A program made the translations under genes and the position numbers. A stretch of 64,000 bases of DNA from Roseobacter sp. MED193 (GTDB taxonomy: Bacteria > Pseudomonadota > Alphaproteobacteria > Rhodobacterales > Rhodobacteraceae). Position 1 is the first letter of the stretch. Every line of letters begins with the position of its first letter. The DNA is taken from assembly GCF_000152965.1 (NCBI RefSeq), contig NZ_AANB01000012.1:1-64000 (forward strand), written 5' to 3'. The notes under the pieces are model-generated. The model was not told where the DNA came from and did not search any database. It worked only from the letters and a program-made list of their open reading frames with translations. Shown one piece after another: positions 35,731 through 44,201 of this stretch.

Positions 35731-36219
35731 TTAGCGTGAGCCTTTATTGGTCTCTTGAGTCAACGCGGATTGATAGTCTTCCGAGGTCACCCATGCGCCC
35801 AGACGTGCGAGAATCTCATTGAAAGCCCGCAACTCTTGTGCGGACAGTGGATCCGTCAGGATTACCTCTAATCGATCTGACAAGCGTCGGGCTACTTGCC
35901 GAACCTTTTTCCCCTTCGACGTTGTAGAGAGCAGGAATACGCGTGCGTCTTCGGTAGAGTTTTCGCGCTCAATCAATCCAGAAGCGATCAAATTTTGAAT
36001 GATGCGTGAGGTCAAACTTCTATCAAAACCCGTTATTTTTGAGATTTTCGCGAATGTAGTGCCGGGTGTGTCGTCAATCAGTCGCAAGACACGCAGATCG
36101 CGAATTCGACATCCCGTCTCGCTCAGGAAAATCTCATCATTAGCTTGGATCGCCTCCTGCGCAACGATGTTCAGCCGGTAAGTCAGGCGTTCATTTTTGA
36201 ATGTCTTGTCGCTCTGCAC
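35731..36219 (-). CDS. MarR-family regulator
   Basis: A 162-residue winged helix protein: FAKISKITGFDRSLTSRIIQNLIASGLIERE is the recognition region (about residues 56-86), followed by the wing ARVFLLSTTSKGKKV. MarR proteins bind short palindromes as dimers and release DNA when they bind aromatic acids. It starts at a GTG (36219) and is divergent from the hippuricase-like gene, with the 19-bp palindrome TGATACCGGAAAGGTATCA between them. It is the likely local regulator of hipO-TRAP and perhaps of dadA-bhcBCD downstream. Confidence 0.85.
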   Translation of the reverse strand: MQSDKTFKNERLTYRLNIVAQEAIQANDEIFLSETGCRIRDLRVLRLIDDTPGTTFAKISKITGFDRSLTSRIIQNLIASGLIERENSTEDARVFLLSTTSKGKKVRQVARRLSDRLEVILTDPLSAQELRAFNEILARLGAWVTSEDYQSALTQETNKGSR

Positions 36220-36238
36220 GATTCACTGCCCCTGTCTT

Positions 36239-36266
36239 TGATACCGGAAAGGTATCATCTCTTACC
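36239..36266. promoter_or_regulatory. Operator region between MarR and hippuricase-like gene
   Basis: TGATACCGGAAAGGTATCA (36239-36257) is a perfect 7-bp-arm palindrome and contains ATAC-N7-GTAT, the consensus described for BenM/CatM of Acinetobacter. Overlapping it, GGTATCATCTCTTACC (36251-36266) matches the catA-type motif at 12 of 16 positions, 100 bases before the hydrolase start. Either MarR or the CatR-like protein could bind. Confidence 0.55.
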
Positions 36267-36365
36267 CTGCTTTCCACACAAAATAGTCTTAACAAGAAAC
36301 TATCTTGCATGACAAGTATCGCCGTGCAACATTCTTATCTTGCGACTAACCGGAGGTCTAAGAAG

Positions 36366-37556
36366 ATGTTCACCACCTGGTACGAGACACAAAGCAGAAC
36401 ATCGCAGAACTGGTTGCAGACCCTGCACCGCCATCCAGAGACCGGCTTCGAAGTCGCGCGTACAGCTGCCTTTGTAGCTGATCGTTTGAGCGAATTAGGT
36501 TACACGGTTGTGACGGGCATCGCCGGTACCGGGGTCGTTGGTACACTGCATGGTCAGGACGCGTCACCAGAGTCACCCGGTCGCTGTATTGCATTCCGCG
36601 CTGAGCTTGACGGGCTGCCGATGCAGGAAAAGGCCAAGGTAGACTACGCCTCCGAAGACCCCAGCCGATTTCATGGCTGTGGGCATGACGGACACATGGT
36701 CACCGCGCTGACGGCCGCCGCCTACCTCGCAGAGCATCGGCAATTCGACGGGACGGTCCGCTTCATCTTTCAGCCTGCCGAGGAACTCTTGACCGGTGCC
36801 CGCGCCATGATCGCTGACGGCCTCTTCGATCGTTTCCCCTGCGATGAAATCTACGCGCTTCACAATTCACCTGACTTGCCTGCCGGTCAGGTAGGCATTC
36901 CTACTACGGCAGCTCTGTCTTCGGCGGACAATATCGACGTTACGATCCGTGCCAACGGAGCGCATGGATCCATGCCACACACCGGCGAAGATGCGATCCT
37001 CGCAGCGGCACAACTGATCACATCCGTCCAGCAGGCCACGACCCGTCTGGTGGATGCGCGGGAAGCAGGCGTGATCTCCTTTGGTCTGTTTCAAGGCGGC
37101 ACTGCGCGGAACATTCTACCAGAGGCTGTCCGGCTGGAAGGCACGATGCGCACGACGTCCTCAACGGTGCGTGACCGCCTCGCCGATCTGCTTCAGGACG
37201 CTGTACGCGCGACCGAGCTGCTGTTTGGCGTTCTCATTGAGATCGACGTCGAAAAGGTGGCACCCGTCACGTTGAACGACCCCACATGCGTATCCGCTGC
37301 CGTCTCATCCGCAACTCGCGTTGTGGGGGTGGAGCGTGTCGTCGAAAACGCACGCAACTTGATGGCCTCCGAGGATTTCTCCGAACTCTCGTCGATCGTC
37401 CCCGGAGCGTATTTCTTCATCGGCCAAGGCGGCTACGCCCCGCACCACCCCGAATTCGTCTTTGACCCGGACATCATCCCGGTCGGAGCCGCTATCTTTG
37501 CCGATCTGGCAAAGCTCCGCACGAGCAAGACGCTCAACTCTCACAAACTGACCTGA
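36366..37556 (+). CDS. hipO: M20 amidohydrolase, probable hippurate hydrolase
   Basis: A 396-residue M20 metallopeptidase of the hippuricase / amidohydrolase group. FRAELDGLPMQEK and HGCGHDGHMVTAL carry metal ligands; FQPAEELLTGARAMI holds the catalytic Glu; HGSMPHTGEDAI lies in the lid domain, and MASEDFS is the C-terminal motif. Such enzymes cut N-acyl amino acids. A benzoate operon on one side and a glycine-controlled operon on the other make N-benzoylglycine the natural substrate, giving benzoate and glycine; this is inference. Start 36366 follows CGGAGG. dctP follows 28 bases later. Confidence 0.7.
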   Translation: MFTTWYETQSRTSQNWLQTLHRHPETGFEVARTAAFVADRLSELGYTVVTGIAGTGVVGTLHGQDASPESPGRCIAFRAELDGLPMQEKAKVDYASEDPSRFHGCGHDGHMVTALTAAAYLAEHRQFDGTVRFIFQPAEELLTGARAMIADGLFDRFPCDEIYALHNSPDLPAGQVGIPTTAALSSADNIDVTIRANGAHGSMPHTGEDAILAAAQLITSVQQATTRLVDAREAGVISFGLFQGGTARNILPEAVRLEGTMRTTSSTVRDRLADLLQDAVRATELLFGVLIEIDVEKVAPVTLNDPTCVSAAVSSATRVVGVERVVENARNLMASEDFSELSSIVPGAYFFIGQGGYAPHHPEFVFDPDIIPVGAAIFADLAKLRTSKTLNSHKLT

Positions 37557-37584
37557 ATCAGATATCATCCTAGGGAGGATCCAG

Positions 37585-38622
37585 ATGATCAACTTCACCA
37601 CAAAAATGCTCAAGGGCGCGGTCGCCGCAACAGCCCTCGTGTCCGCCACGGCTCAGATCGCCAGTGCCGAGGTTCTGACCATGTCGTCCTGGGTGCCGCC
37701 GACCCATTTCGTCCACACCGATTTCCTGGTGCCTTTCACCGAGAAAGTGGCCGAAGTCACCGAAGGCCGTGTGACCGTTACAATCCTGCCCGCTCCGCTG
37801 GCCAGCCCGCCCCAGCACTGGGAACTCGCCCGCAACGGTGTCGCGGACATCACCTGGGGCAACTTCACATATGAGCCCGAGCGCTTTGTGTCGATGTGGT
37901 TTGCCGAATTCCCCAATGCAGGCACCAATGCCGAGGCTCAAAGCCGTGCCCTTTGGCAAACCTACGAGACTTACCTTGCCGACAACGCAGCCTTTGACGG
38001 TGTCAAAATGCTTGGCGTCGGCATGTTCGGTGGTGGTCAACTGCATCATGGGTCCGAGACTGTGACCTCGCCTGAGGACGTGGCCAACGTAAAGTTCCGC
38101 ATGGGTGGGCCGATTCAGGAAAAACTGCTGACGTCGCTTGGTGCGGTTCCTGTCGCAGCACCGGCGACGAAGGCCTATGAAATGCTGGAAAGCGGTGTCA
38201 TCGACGGCTCCCTGCACACCATGGAATCCGTGGTGAACTTCCGCCTCGAGGACAGCCTGAAGCACCACACGATTTTCCCGAACGGTTTCTACGACGCGAC
38301 CTTCTTTGTCATCATGAATGGCGCCAAGTGGGACGGCCTTTCAGACGAAGACAAGGCCGCCATCGAAGGCATCATCGGTGAAGAGCTTTCGGCGGCATGG
38401 GGCAAAAACTTCGACCTGCAGAACCCTGCCGCAACCGAGAAACTGGGCGCAGCTGGTCATGACATCGTGGAGGCCTCGCCGGAGCTGATCGCTGCGGTGG
38501 ATACGATCTACGACACAATGGTCGCCGACTGGGTGGAAGCCGCGAAAGCCGCCGGTGTCGCGGATCCGCAGGCGATGCTGACGTTCTACAACGACACCTA
38601 CAAGTCGCTCGCTGGCGAATGA
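37585..38622 (+). CDS. dctP: TRAP transporter substrate-binding protein (DctP), second set
   Basis: A 345-residue periplasmic binding protein with signal peptide (MINFTTKMLKGAVAATALV...ASAEV). The DctP region has VTSPEDVANVKFRMGGP with the ligand-binding Arg and SGVIDGSLHTMESV. It starts 28 bases after the hydrolase gene, so both are likely one transcript and this TRAP probably imports the hydrolase substrate. GGGAGG lies before the ATG. Confidence 0.9.
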   Translation: MINFTTKMLKGAVAATALVSATAQIASAEVLTMSSWVPPTHFVHTDFLVPFTEKVAEVTEGRVTVTILPAPLASPPQHWELARNGVADITWGNFTYEPERFVSMWFAEFPNAGTNAEAQSRALWQTYETYLADNAAFDGVKMLGVGMFGGGQLHHGSETVTSPEDVANVKFRMGGPIQEKLLTSLGAVPVAAPATKAYEMLESGVIDGSLHTMESVVNFRLEDSLKHHTIFPNGFYDATFFVIMNGAKWDGLSDEDKAAIEGIIGEELSAAWGKNFDLQNPAATEKLGAAGHDIVEASPELIAAVDTIYDTMVADWVEAAKAAGVADPQAMLTFYNDTYKSLAGE

Positions 38623-38641
38623 GCCGAGTGTGAAGCACTAG

Positions 38642-38672
38642 CGGAGGCCGGGAAAACGGCCTCCGATTTTTT
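38642..38672 (+). terminator. Terminator/attenuator after second dctP
   Basis: A perfect 9-bp stem (CGGAGGCCG / CGGCCTCCG, loop GGAAAA) followed by ATTTTTT. It lies within the operon between dctP and dctQ, where partial termination gives excess binding protein over permease. Confidence 0.88.
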
Positions 38673-38689
38673 AGGGAGGAGACAAGATC

Positions 38690-39190
38690 ATGCAGTCCAT
38701 GGCATGGAAAATTCGCCGGGGGGTCGAAACGGTCATGGCACTGTTCCTTCTGGCAATGGTCGCACTGACCTTCGCCGACGTGATCGGACGCCGCATTGTG
38801 GGCAAGCCGATCTACGGGGCAAACGACATCACCGAGCACCTGATGGCGCTGGTCGTATTTGCCGGGCTGCCTTTGGTAACAGCCGCTGGTGCGCATCTCA
38901 CCATCGACCTTCTCGACAAGCTTGTAAGCAAGCCCTGGATGGCGTGGTGGCGCGTGCTGATCTCGATACTTGTGACCGTGGTACTTGCTGTCATCGCATG
39001 GCTCTTCGTGAAGCACGGTTTGAACGCCTCCCGCATTTTCGAAGTGAGCCAGGCTTTGCGCGTTCCCCGGGGGCCACTTTATTTCTTCATGGCCGCAAGC
39101 TGCGCCCTGTCCGCCTTGGCCGCACTGGCCGTCACATTCACCGGCCCGATGGTCGACCCCGAAGACACCCATGAGGAGGAAGCGCTATGA
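38690..39190 (+). CDS. dctQ: TRAP transporter small permease (DctQ), second set
   Basis: A 166-residue protein with four hydrophobic helices and the DctQ stretch FADVIGRRIVGKPIYGANDITE, then VAGAHLTIDLLD-like TAAGAHLTIDLLDKL. It is the small membrane subunit of the tripartite transporter. GGGAGGAGAC precedes the ATG, and its stop overlaps the DctM start by 4 bases. Confidence 0.9.
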   Translation: MQSMAWKIRRGVETVMALFLLAMVALTFADVIGRRIVGKPIYGANDITEHLMALVVFAGLPLVTAAGAHLTIDLLDKLVSKPWMAWWRVLISILVTVVLAVIAWLFVKHGLNASRIFEVSQALRVPRGPLYFFMAASCALSALAALAVTFTGPMVDPEDTHEEEAL

Positions 39191-40479
39191 TTGTCGGCTC
39201 CATCGCTATGATTTCGGCCATACTTTTGGCCTTCCTGCGGGTTCCACTCGCCTTTTCTCTTCTGGCGGTTTCGGTCGCGGGGATCGGTTTTGCAATCAAC
39301 TGGAATATCGCGTTTCAACTCCTTCCACTGACGATCTCGGACGCAGTCTTGTCATATGACCTCGCCGTGGTGCCCATGTTCATCCTGATGGGCAACGTGA
39401 TCTCAAAAACCGGGATCGCGCACGACCTCTTCCGTGCCGCCTATGCCTTCGTTGGCCATGTGCGTGGCGGGCTGTCGCTGTCGACGATGGTCGCCTGTTC
39501 CGGCTTTTCCGCTGTCTGCGGGTCCAGTTATGCCACGGCCGCAACCATGGCCAAGGTCGCCTACCCCAGCATGAAAAAGTACAACTATTCGGACGAACTC
39601 GCGGCAGGCACGATCGCTGCAGGCGGTACATTGGGAATTCTGATCCCGCCATCGATCATCATGGTGGTCTACGGCATCCTGACCCAGACAAATATCGGAG
39701 ATCTGTTCATTGCTGGGGTCATTCCCGGGCTCCTCGGCCTTGCGCTTTACATGATTGCCATTCGCGTGGTCGCCGCGCGCAATCCCGAACATGCACCGCA
39801 AGGCGAACTGACGGCTTGGCCGGACCGGCTGAAGGCACTGTCGGGCATCTGGCCATTCGTCCTGCTATTCGGCCTGATCATCGGAGGCCTCTACGCCAAA
39901 CTGTTCACACCAACCGAAGCAGCTGGCATGGGTGCAGGCCTGGCCATCCTGATCGCAACCTTTCACGGGCGTCTGACCTGGAAAGTGCTGCGGACGGTTA
40001 TCATCGACACGGCCTACACATCGGTATCGCTCTACACGGTCCTCTTCGGCGCGTTGATGCTCTCCAAGCTTCTGACCCTGTCCGGACTTGCGGCAGGTGT
40101 TCTTGCCCTGGTGCAATCTACAGGTCTCGAAGGCTATGCGCTGATTTTCGCGATCATGCTGGTGTTCCTGGTTCTGGGCTGCGTGATGGACTCCATGGCG
40201 ATCATCCTGATCTTTGTGCCGCTCTTCGCGCCGATCGTCGTGTCGCAGGGGTTCGACCTGGTTTGGTTCGGAATCATCGTGATCGTGGTCACTGAAATCG
40301 CGCTCGTCACACCGCCGGTCGGCATGAACGTGTTTGTCTTGAAGGCTGTGCTGCCTGATGTACCGGTCGTTCGCATCTTCAAGGGGCTCGTTCCGTTCAT
40401 CGCGGTCGATGTCGTGCGGTTGGCGCTGCTGGTGGCGTTTCCTGCAATCACTCTTTGGCTGGGTACAACGGTTGGTTAG
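39187..40479 (+). CDS. dctM: TRAP transporter large permease (DctM), second set
   Basis: A 430-residue DctM of normal length with about twelve helices. GGTLGILIPPSIIMVVYG in the first half and ALVTPPVGMNVFVLK near the C-terminus are family signatures. It lacks the long hydrophilic insert of the first DctM in the window. It ends the hydrolase-TRAP operon. Confidence 0.92.
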   Translation: MIVGSIAMISAILLAFLRVPLAFSLLAVSVAGIGFAINWNIAFQLLPLTISDAVLSYDLAVVPMFILMGNVISKTGIAHDLFRAAYAFVGHVRGGLSLSTMVACSGFSAVCGSSYATAATMAKVAYPSMKKYNYSDELAAGTIAAGGTLGILIPPSIIMVVYGILTQTNIGDLFIAGVIPGLLGLALYMIAIRVVAARNPEHAPQGELTAWPDRLKALSGIWPFVLLFGLIIGGLYAKLFTPTEAAGMGAGLAILIATFHGRLTWKVLRTVIIDTAYTSVSLYTVLFGALMLSKLLTLSGLAAGVLALVQSTGLEGYALIFAIMLVFLVLGCVMDSMAIILIFVPLFAPIVVSQGFDLVWFGIIVIVVTEIALVTPPVGMNVFVLKAVLPDVPVVRIFKGLVPFIAVDVVRLALLVAFPAITLWLGTTVG

Positions 40480-40805
40480 CGGGACACGCAAGTCAGGCGG
40501 CAGATGAACCCGATTCATTCCCTGCCGCCTGTACGCTTTGTTTCCAACACCTTTGAAGCACCCGTCGTCGTCTCGAAACACATTCTACTTGAAGGCACAT
40601 CATGGTTTCTAAAGAGCCAAAGCTACCGAATGCCGATGAAGGGCTAGCTCAGACCAAAGTTGACGAAAAGTCGACCTTACTTGCCCGAGTTTGCAAGAGG
40701 TTCTGGCGTTACACAGAAAAGACCAGACAGATGGCCATAAAACCATTCAAAGGAATCTTATGAATGGTGGGGCGATCGCTCAAATTCGAACTCTTGTTGA
40801 CGCCC
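40480..40805. other. Intergenic region after the second TRAP operon
   Basis: This 326-base stretch lies between convergent genes. It contains one short possible frame (40602-40763) and no recognisable terminator with a T run. Confidence 0.4.
40602..40763 (+). CDS. Possible small protein, 53 residues, unknown
   Basis: A short frame beginning MVSKEPKLPNADEG with GAAGG six bases before the ATG and ending MAIKPFKGIL. The protein is basic at its C-terminal half, with no membrane or signal segment. I do not recognise it. The base composition is more AT-rich than the neighbouring genes. It may be a chance frame in a decayed stretch. Confidence 0.3.
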   Translation: MVSKEPKLPNADEGLAQTKVDEKSTLLARVCKRFWRYTEKTRQMAIKPFKGIL

Positions 40806-41762
40806 TCACCCAAGAAGCGTCGCAATATGCGCCGGCGCTTTTGACACCACGCCCAAAGGATTGAGAGCCTTGATCGAGTAATAACCGTGCAGAATGCGGT
40901 CCATGTCCACGGTTTCACGTACGCCAGGGATCTGTGCAATAAGCGCGAGATAGGCCCAGAGACGCGGGTAATCCCGGATTTCGCGGCGGTTGGTCTTGAA
41001 GAGACCGTGATAGACTGCATCGAACCGGATGAGTGTTACAAAGGCCCGGATGTCCGTCTCCGTCAGCGTGTCGCCGAATAGGAAGTCACCGGTCAGCAAC
41101 TCCTCGAGTTCGTCCAGCATCGCGAAGATGCCATCCATCGCTTCGTCATAGGCCGCCTGCGTCGTTGCAAATCCGGCCTTGTAGACCCCGTTGTTGAGCA
41201 GGTTGTAGAGACGCGGGTTGAGTGCATCGATCTCTGCCGCGTACGCTTTGGGATACAGGCGGATCTCGGAAGGCACGAGGTGCTCGAAAGCTGTGTCCAG
41301 CATGCGCAGGATATCCGCGCTTTCGTTGTTCACCATCACGTTCCGTTTCATGTCCCAAAGGACCGGAACCGTCGCACGTCCAGTAAACTTCGGATCGGCG
41401 CGGGTGTAGAGTTCATGCACATAACGCGCGCCAAACATCGGGTCTTCGACAGCGCCGGGAAAACCGCCGAAACTCCAGCCCTGATCGGTCAAAGTCGGGT
41501 TTACCACAATCACCTCGATCATGTCCTCTAGGCCCTTCAGCTTCCGGGCGATCAGCGTGCGCGATGCCCAGGGGCAGATCAGCGCAACATAGAGCCGGTA
41601 TCGACCGGGCTCGGCTTCGAAACCGCCCTCCCCCGTCGGTCCGGCGCGACCATCCGCCGTGATCCAGTTGCGAAAGCTCGAGACCTGGCGCACAAAGCGC
41701 CCTTGCTCGTCGGCCTTCTGCACCGGTTGCCAGTTTTCCATCCATTTCCCGTCGACAAGCAT
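40806..41762 (-). CDS. Glutathionyl-hydroquinone reductase (xi-class GST)
   Basis: A 318-residue glutathione transferase of the YqjG/PcpF type. The N-terminal thioredoxin-like domain has ALICPWASRTLIARKLKG with the catalytic Cys in CPWA, preceded by the long N-terminal loop of this class; the helical domain has TETDIRAFVTLIRFD and YPRLWAYL. These cytoplasmic enzymes reduce glutathionyl-hydroquinones with GSH, protecting against quinones formed from aromatic compounds. It lies 12 bases after the DODA-like gene on the same strand, so co-transcription is likely. Confidence 0.9.
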   Translation of the reverse strand: MLVDGKWMENWQPVQKADEQGRFVRQVSSFRNWITADGRAGPTGEGGFEAEPGRYRLYVALICPWASRTLIARKLKGLEDMIEVIVVNPTLTDQGWSFGGFPGAVEDPMFGARYVHELYTRADPKFTGRATVPVLWDMKRNVMVNNESADILRMLDTAFEHLVPSEIRLYPKAYAAEIDALNPRLYNLLNNGVYKAGFATTQAAYDEAMDGIFAMLDELEELLTGDFLFGDTLTETDIRAFVTLIRFDAVYHGLFKTNRREIRDYPRLWAYLALIAQIPGVRETVDMDRILHGYYSIKALNPLGVVSKAPAHIATLLG

Positions 41763-41774
41763 GGGTCTGTCCCC

Positions 41775-42596
41775 TCAGTTTGCGTGAAAGATGAACGACC
41801 GCATCGACACCGATCCCAGATCGATGGCATCGGTCATGAAGGTCAGGTCGTCGCGCGCGTCTGAGGCGCCGGCGATGGTCAGCGCGGGCAGATAATGGTC
41901 TACCGTGGGGTGCGCCGCGGGCAGAAGTGTGCCAAGATTTTTGGCATCCGCCAGCGCGGCGAAATCCCGGTCGGCCAAGCGGTCGGCAAAGAGGGCGTCA
42001 AACTCCAGCGCGAACTCCAGAGGCTCTCCACCGCGCCGCATGGCGCGCAGGTTGTGGACGACATTGCCAGACCCCAGGATCAAAACGCCACGGTTGCGCA
42101 GTTCCGACAGGGTCCGACCGATGTCGAGCTGATGTGCAAGCCCACGGCTCATGTCGATCGAGACCTGGAATACCGGAACGTCCGCTTCCGGGTAGAGAAA
42201 CTTGAGGACGGCCCAGGCCCCGTGATCAAGCCCCCAGCGGTCATCTTCCTGCGCCCGGTGGCTCTTCAAGAGCGTGACGACCTCCTGAGCCAGATCGGGC
42301 TGGCCGGGCGCGAGGTATGCCTGCGCATAGAGGGCTTCAGGGAAGCCGTAGAAATCGTGAATCGTGCGCGGCATGGCCGAGACGTCGACCAGCGTAGTGT
42401 CCCGCGTCATCCAGTGCGCCGACACCACGAGAATGGCCTTGGGTCGCGGGAGACTCTTGCCAAGGACAGACCAGGCCCGGCTGTAGGCATTGTCCTCGAT
42501 CACGTTCATCGGGCTGCCGTGCCCAAGGAAAACGAGCGGCAACCGATCGGAGGGGGCGAGGCGGTCGCGAAGGTCCTGCAGGCTTTGCGTTTGCAT
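41775..42596 (-). CDS. DODA-type (4,5-DOPA) extradiol dioxygenase, YgiD-like
   Basis: A 273-residue class III extradiol dioxygenase-fold protein. FLGHGSPMNVIED near 23 contains a metal-binding His, VVSAHWMTRDT another, and LILGSGNVVHNLR near 177 the third region. It would cleave 3,4-dihydroxyphenyl compounds such as DOPA or other catechols. The start at 42596 is chosen since upstream residues of the longer frame overlap DoxX. It sits in a DoxX-DODA-GST cluster beside a LysR gene. Confidence 0.83.
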   Translation of the reverse strand: MQTQSLQDLRDRLAPSDRLPLVFLGHGSPMNVIEDNAYSRAWSVLGKSLPRPKAILVVSAHWMTRDTTLVDVSAMPRTIHDFYGFPEALYAQAYLAPGQPDLAQEVVTLLKSHRAQEDDRWGLDHGAWAVLKFLYPEADVPVFQVSIDMSRGLAHQLDIGRTLSELRNRGVLILGSGNVVHNLRAMRRGGEPLEFALEFDALFADRLADRDFAALADAKNLGTLLPAAHPTVDHYLPALTIAGASDARDDLTFMTDAIDLGSVSMRSFIFHAN

Positions 42597-42654
42597 GAGA
42601 GGTCTCCCGAGTTGGGCCGGACCGCCAAGAGGCGATCCGGTGGTGTGATTGGCC

Positions 42655-43086
42655 TCAGGCAAACTTGCCGAGGGTGCGGTCGAAGACTGGGAGTCGGAGC
42701 GCGTGGGCACCGGCGCCCAAGAGCAGGATCACGCCCTGAACAACGGCCCAGAACAGTGGGAATTCCCAGCCGCCGCCCTCGTTGGAGAAGGTCCAACCGA
42801 AGCCCGAATGCGCCCAAACTGACCCGAGCAGGATCGCGATGAGCGGAATCGAGACGGCGCGAACGCCCACGCCGAGGATCAGTGCCAGGCCGCCGCCCAG
42901 TTCGCCGAGGATGGTCAGGTAAGCGAAGAAACCGGGCAGGCCGAGGCTTTCGAAGAAGGCCACGGTGCCGGGGATGGTGAAAAGGCTCACCTTCATCCAG
43001 CCGTGGGCGAGGAAGGCGACGCCGCTTGTGACCCGAAGGACAAGTGCCGCGTAATCGGTATTGTTAGTTTCAGAATTGGTGGACAT
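42655..43086 (-). CDS. DoxX family membrane protein
   Basis: A 143-residue protein with four hydrophobic helices and the DoxX stretch LVLRVTSGVAFLAHGWMK, then FFESLGLPGFFAYLTILGE and GGGLALILGVGVRAV. The family is linked to quinone or thiol redox stress; its exact job is unknown. It is divergent from the LysR gene at 43231 and probably the first gene of the DoxX-DODA-GST operon that this LysR controls. Confidence 0.88.
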   Translation of the reverse strand: MSTNSETNNTDYAALVLRVTSGVAFLAHGWMKVSLFTIPGTVAFFESLGLPGFFAYLTILGELGGGLALILGVGVRAVSIPLIAILLGSVWAHSGFGWTFSNEGGGWEFPLFWAVVQGVILLLGAGAHALRLPVFDRTLGKFA

Positions 43087-43230
43087 GTCAGTCGCTCCTA
43101 AGGGTTTGATCAGGCCACTTGCTGCACAAGTGACGAATTGTTTCTGATGTCCACAACCTAAGCCTTGCAGACCATCAACAAAATTGAGATGTTAGAGAAT
43201 GACTATCTTCAAAATGTTCTGAATAGGGCC

Positions 43231-44136
43231 ATGGACCGCATCGACCAGATCCGCGCCTTTGTCGCCACTGCCCAGACCGGGTCCTTCACGGCTGCCGCAG
43301 ACCAGATGGGCATTTCGAACCGGCTGACATCCAAATACGTCGCCGAACTGGAAGCGCGGCTCGGCGTCCGCCTCCTGCAACGCACGACCCGCAGGGTCGG
43401 CTTAACGCCGGCTGGCGAAGACCTGCTCACGCGCGCCCCCGCGCTACTGGATGACTTCGACGCTGTTTTGAGTGAGGTTACTGAGAGTTCGAAAGGGTTC
43501 TCCGGAACACTGCGCGTTTCCGCTCCTATCACGTTCGGAGAAATCTATGTCGTCGGCATGCTGGCCCGTTTCGCCGCCGCTCATCCAGCAGTGTCAATTG
43601 AACTGAGGCTCGACGACAAATATCTCGACCTCGCATCCGAGGGCCTGGATCTGACCTTCCGGCTTGGCCACTTCGACCAGGCCTCCCTCAAGGTTCGCCG
43701 TCTGGGAGAGTTTCGCAGCGTTCTGGTCGCAAGTCCGGATTACCTGGCCAGATGCGGGACGCCGACGACGCCAGAAGAGCTCTCAAACCATGCGTGTATT
43801 GTCGATACGAACCGGCGGAACCCACGCCGCTGGATGTTTCGCAAAGGCGGCTCAGAGACGATTGCGCATGTGACCGGTCGATTTCACGTCAATTCCGCAA
43901 GTGCCGCCGTGGCGCTGGCGATCAGTGGTATCGGACTCGCTTACGTGCCGAGTTTCGCCTTGCGCGGGGCCGTCAAGTCCGGCGATCTCGTCGCACTTCT
44001 CGATGAATACCGGTCTGAAAGCGGCCCGGTTGGCGCAGCCTATTTGGAAGGCCGCACGCTGCCTCGCAAGGTTCGAGCGCTAATCGATTTCGCTTTGAGC
44101 GACATAAAGTCGTTGAAACCCTTGCAGGCCCTTTGA
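43231..44136 (+). CDS. LysR-type regulator
   Basis: A 301-residue LysR protein: MDRIDQIRAFVATAQTGSF starts the helix-turn-helix, followed by NRLTSKYVAELEARLGVRLLQRTTRR, then the effector domain. This CrgA-like group often controls a divergent DoxX or quinone-related operon. The ATG at 43231 is preferred over an upstream in-frame start since the helix-turn-helix begins at once. It faces doxX across 144 bases. Confidence 0.88.
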   Translation: MDRIDQIRAFVATAQTGSFTAAADQMGISNRLTSKYVAELEARLGVRLLQRTTRRVGLTPAGEDLLTRAPALLDDFDAVLSEVTESSKGFSGTLRVSAPITFGEIYVVGMLARFAAAHPAVSIELRLDDKYLDLASEGLDLTFRLGHFDQASLKVRRLGEFRSVLVASPDYLARCGTPTTPEELSNHACIVDTNRRNPRRWMFRKGGSETIAHVTGRFHVNSASAAVALAISGIGLAYVPSFALRGAVKSGDLVALLDEYRSESGPVGAAYLEGRTLPRKVRALIDFALSDIKSLKPLQAL

Positions 44137-44201
44137 CGAAGATTAGGAAGCTTGTCCTGATAGGAAGAGACCGGTTCCCGCGGTATCAGGGTGCGGCAGA
44201 T

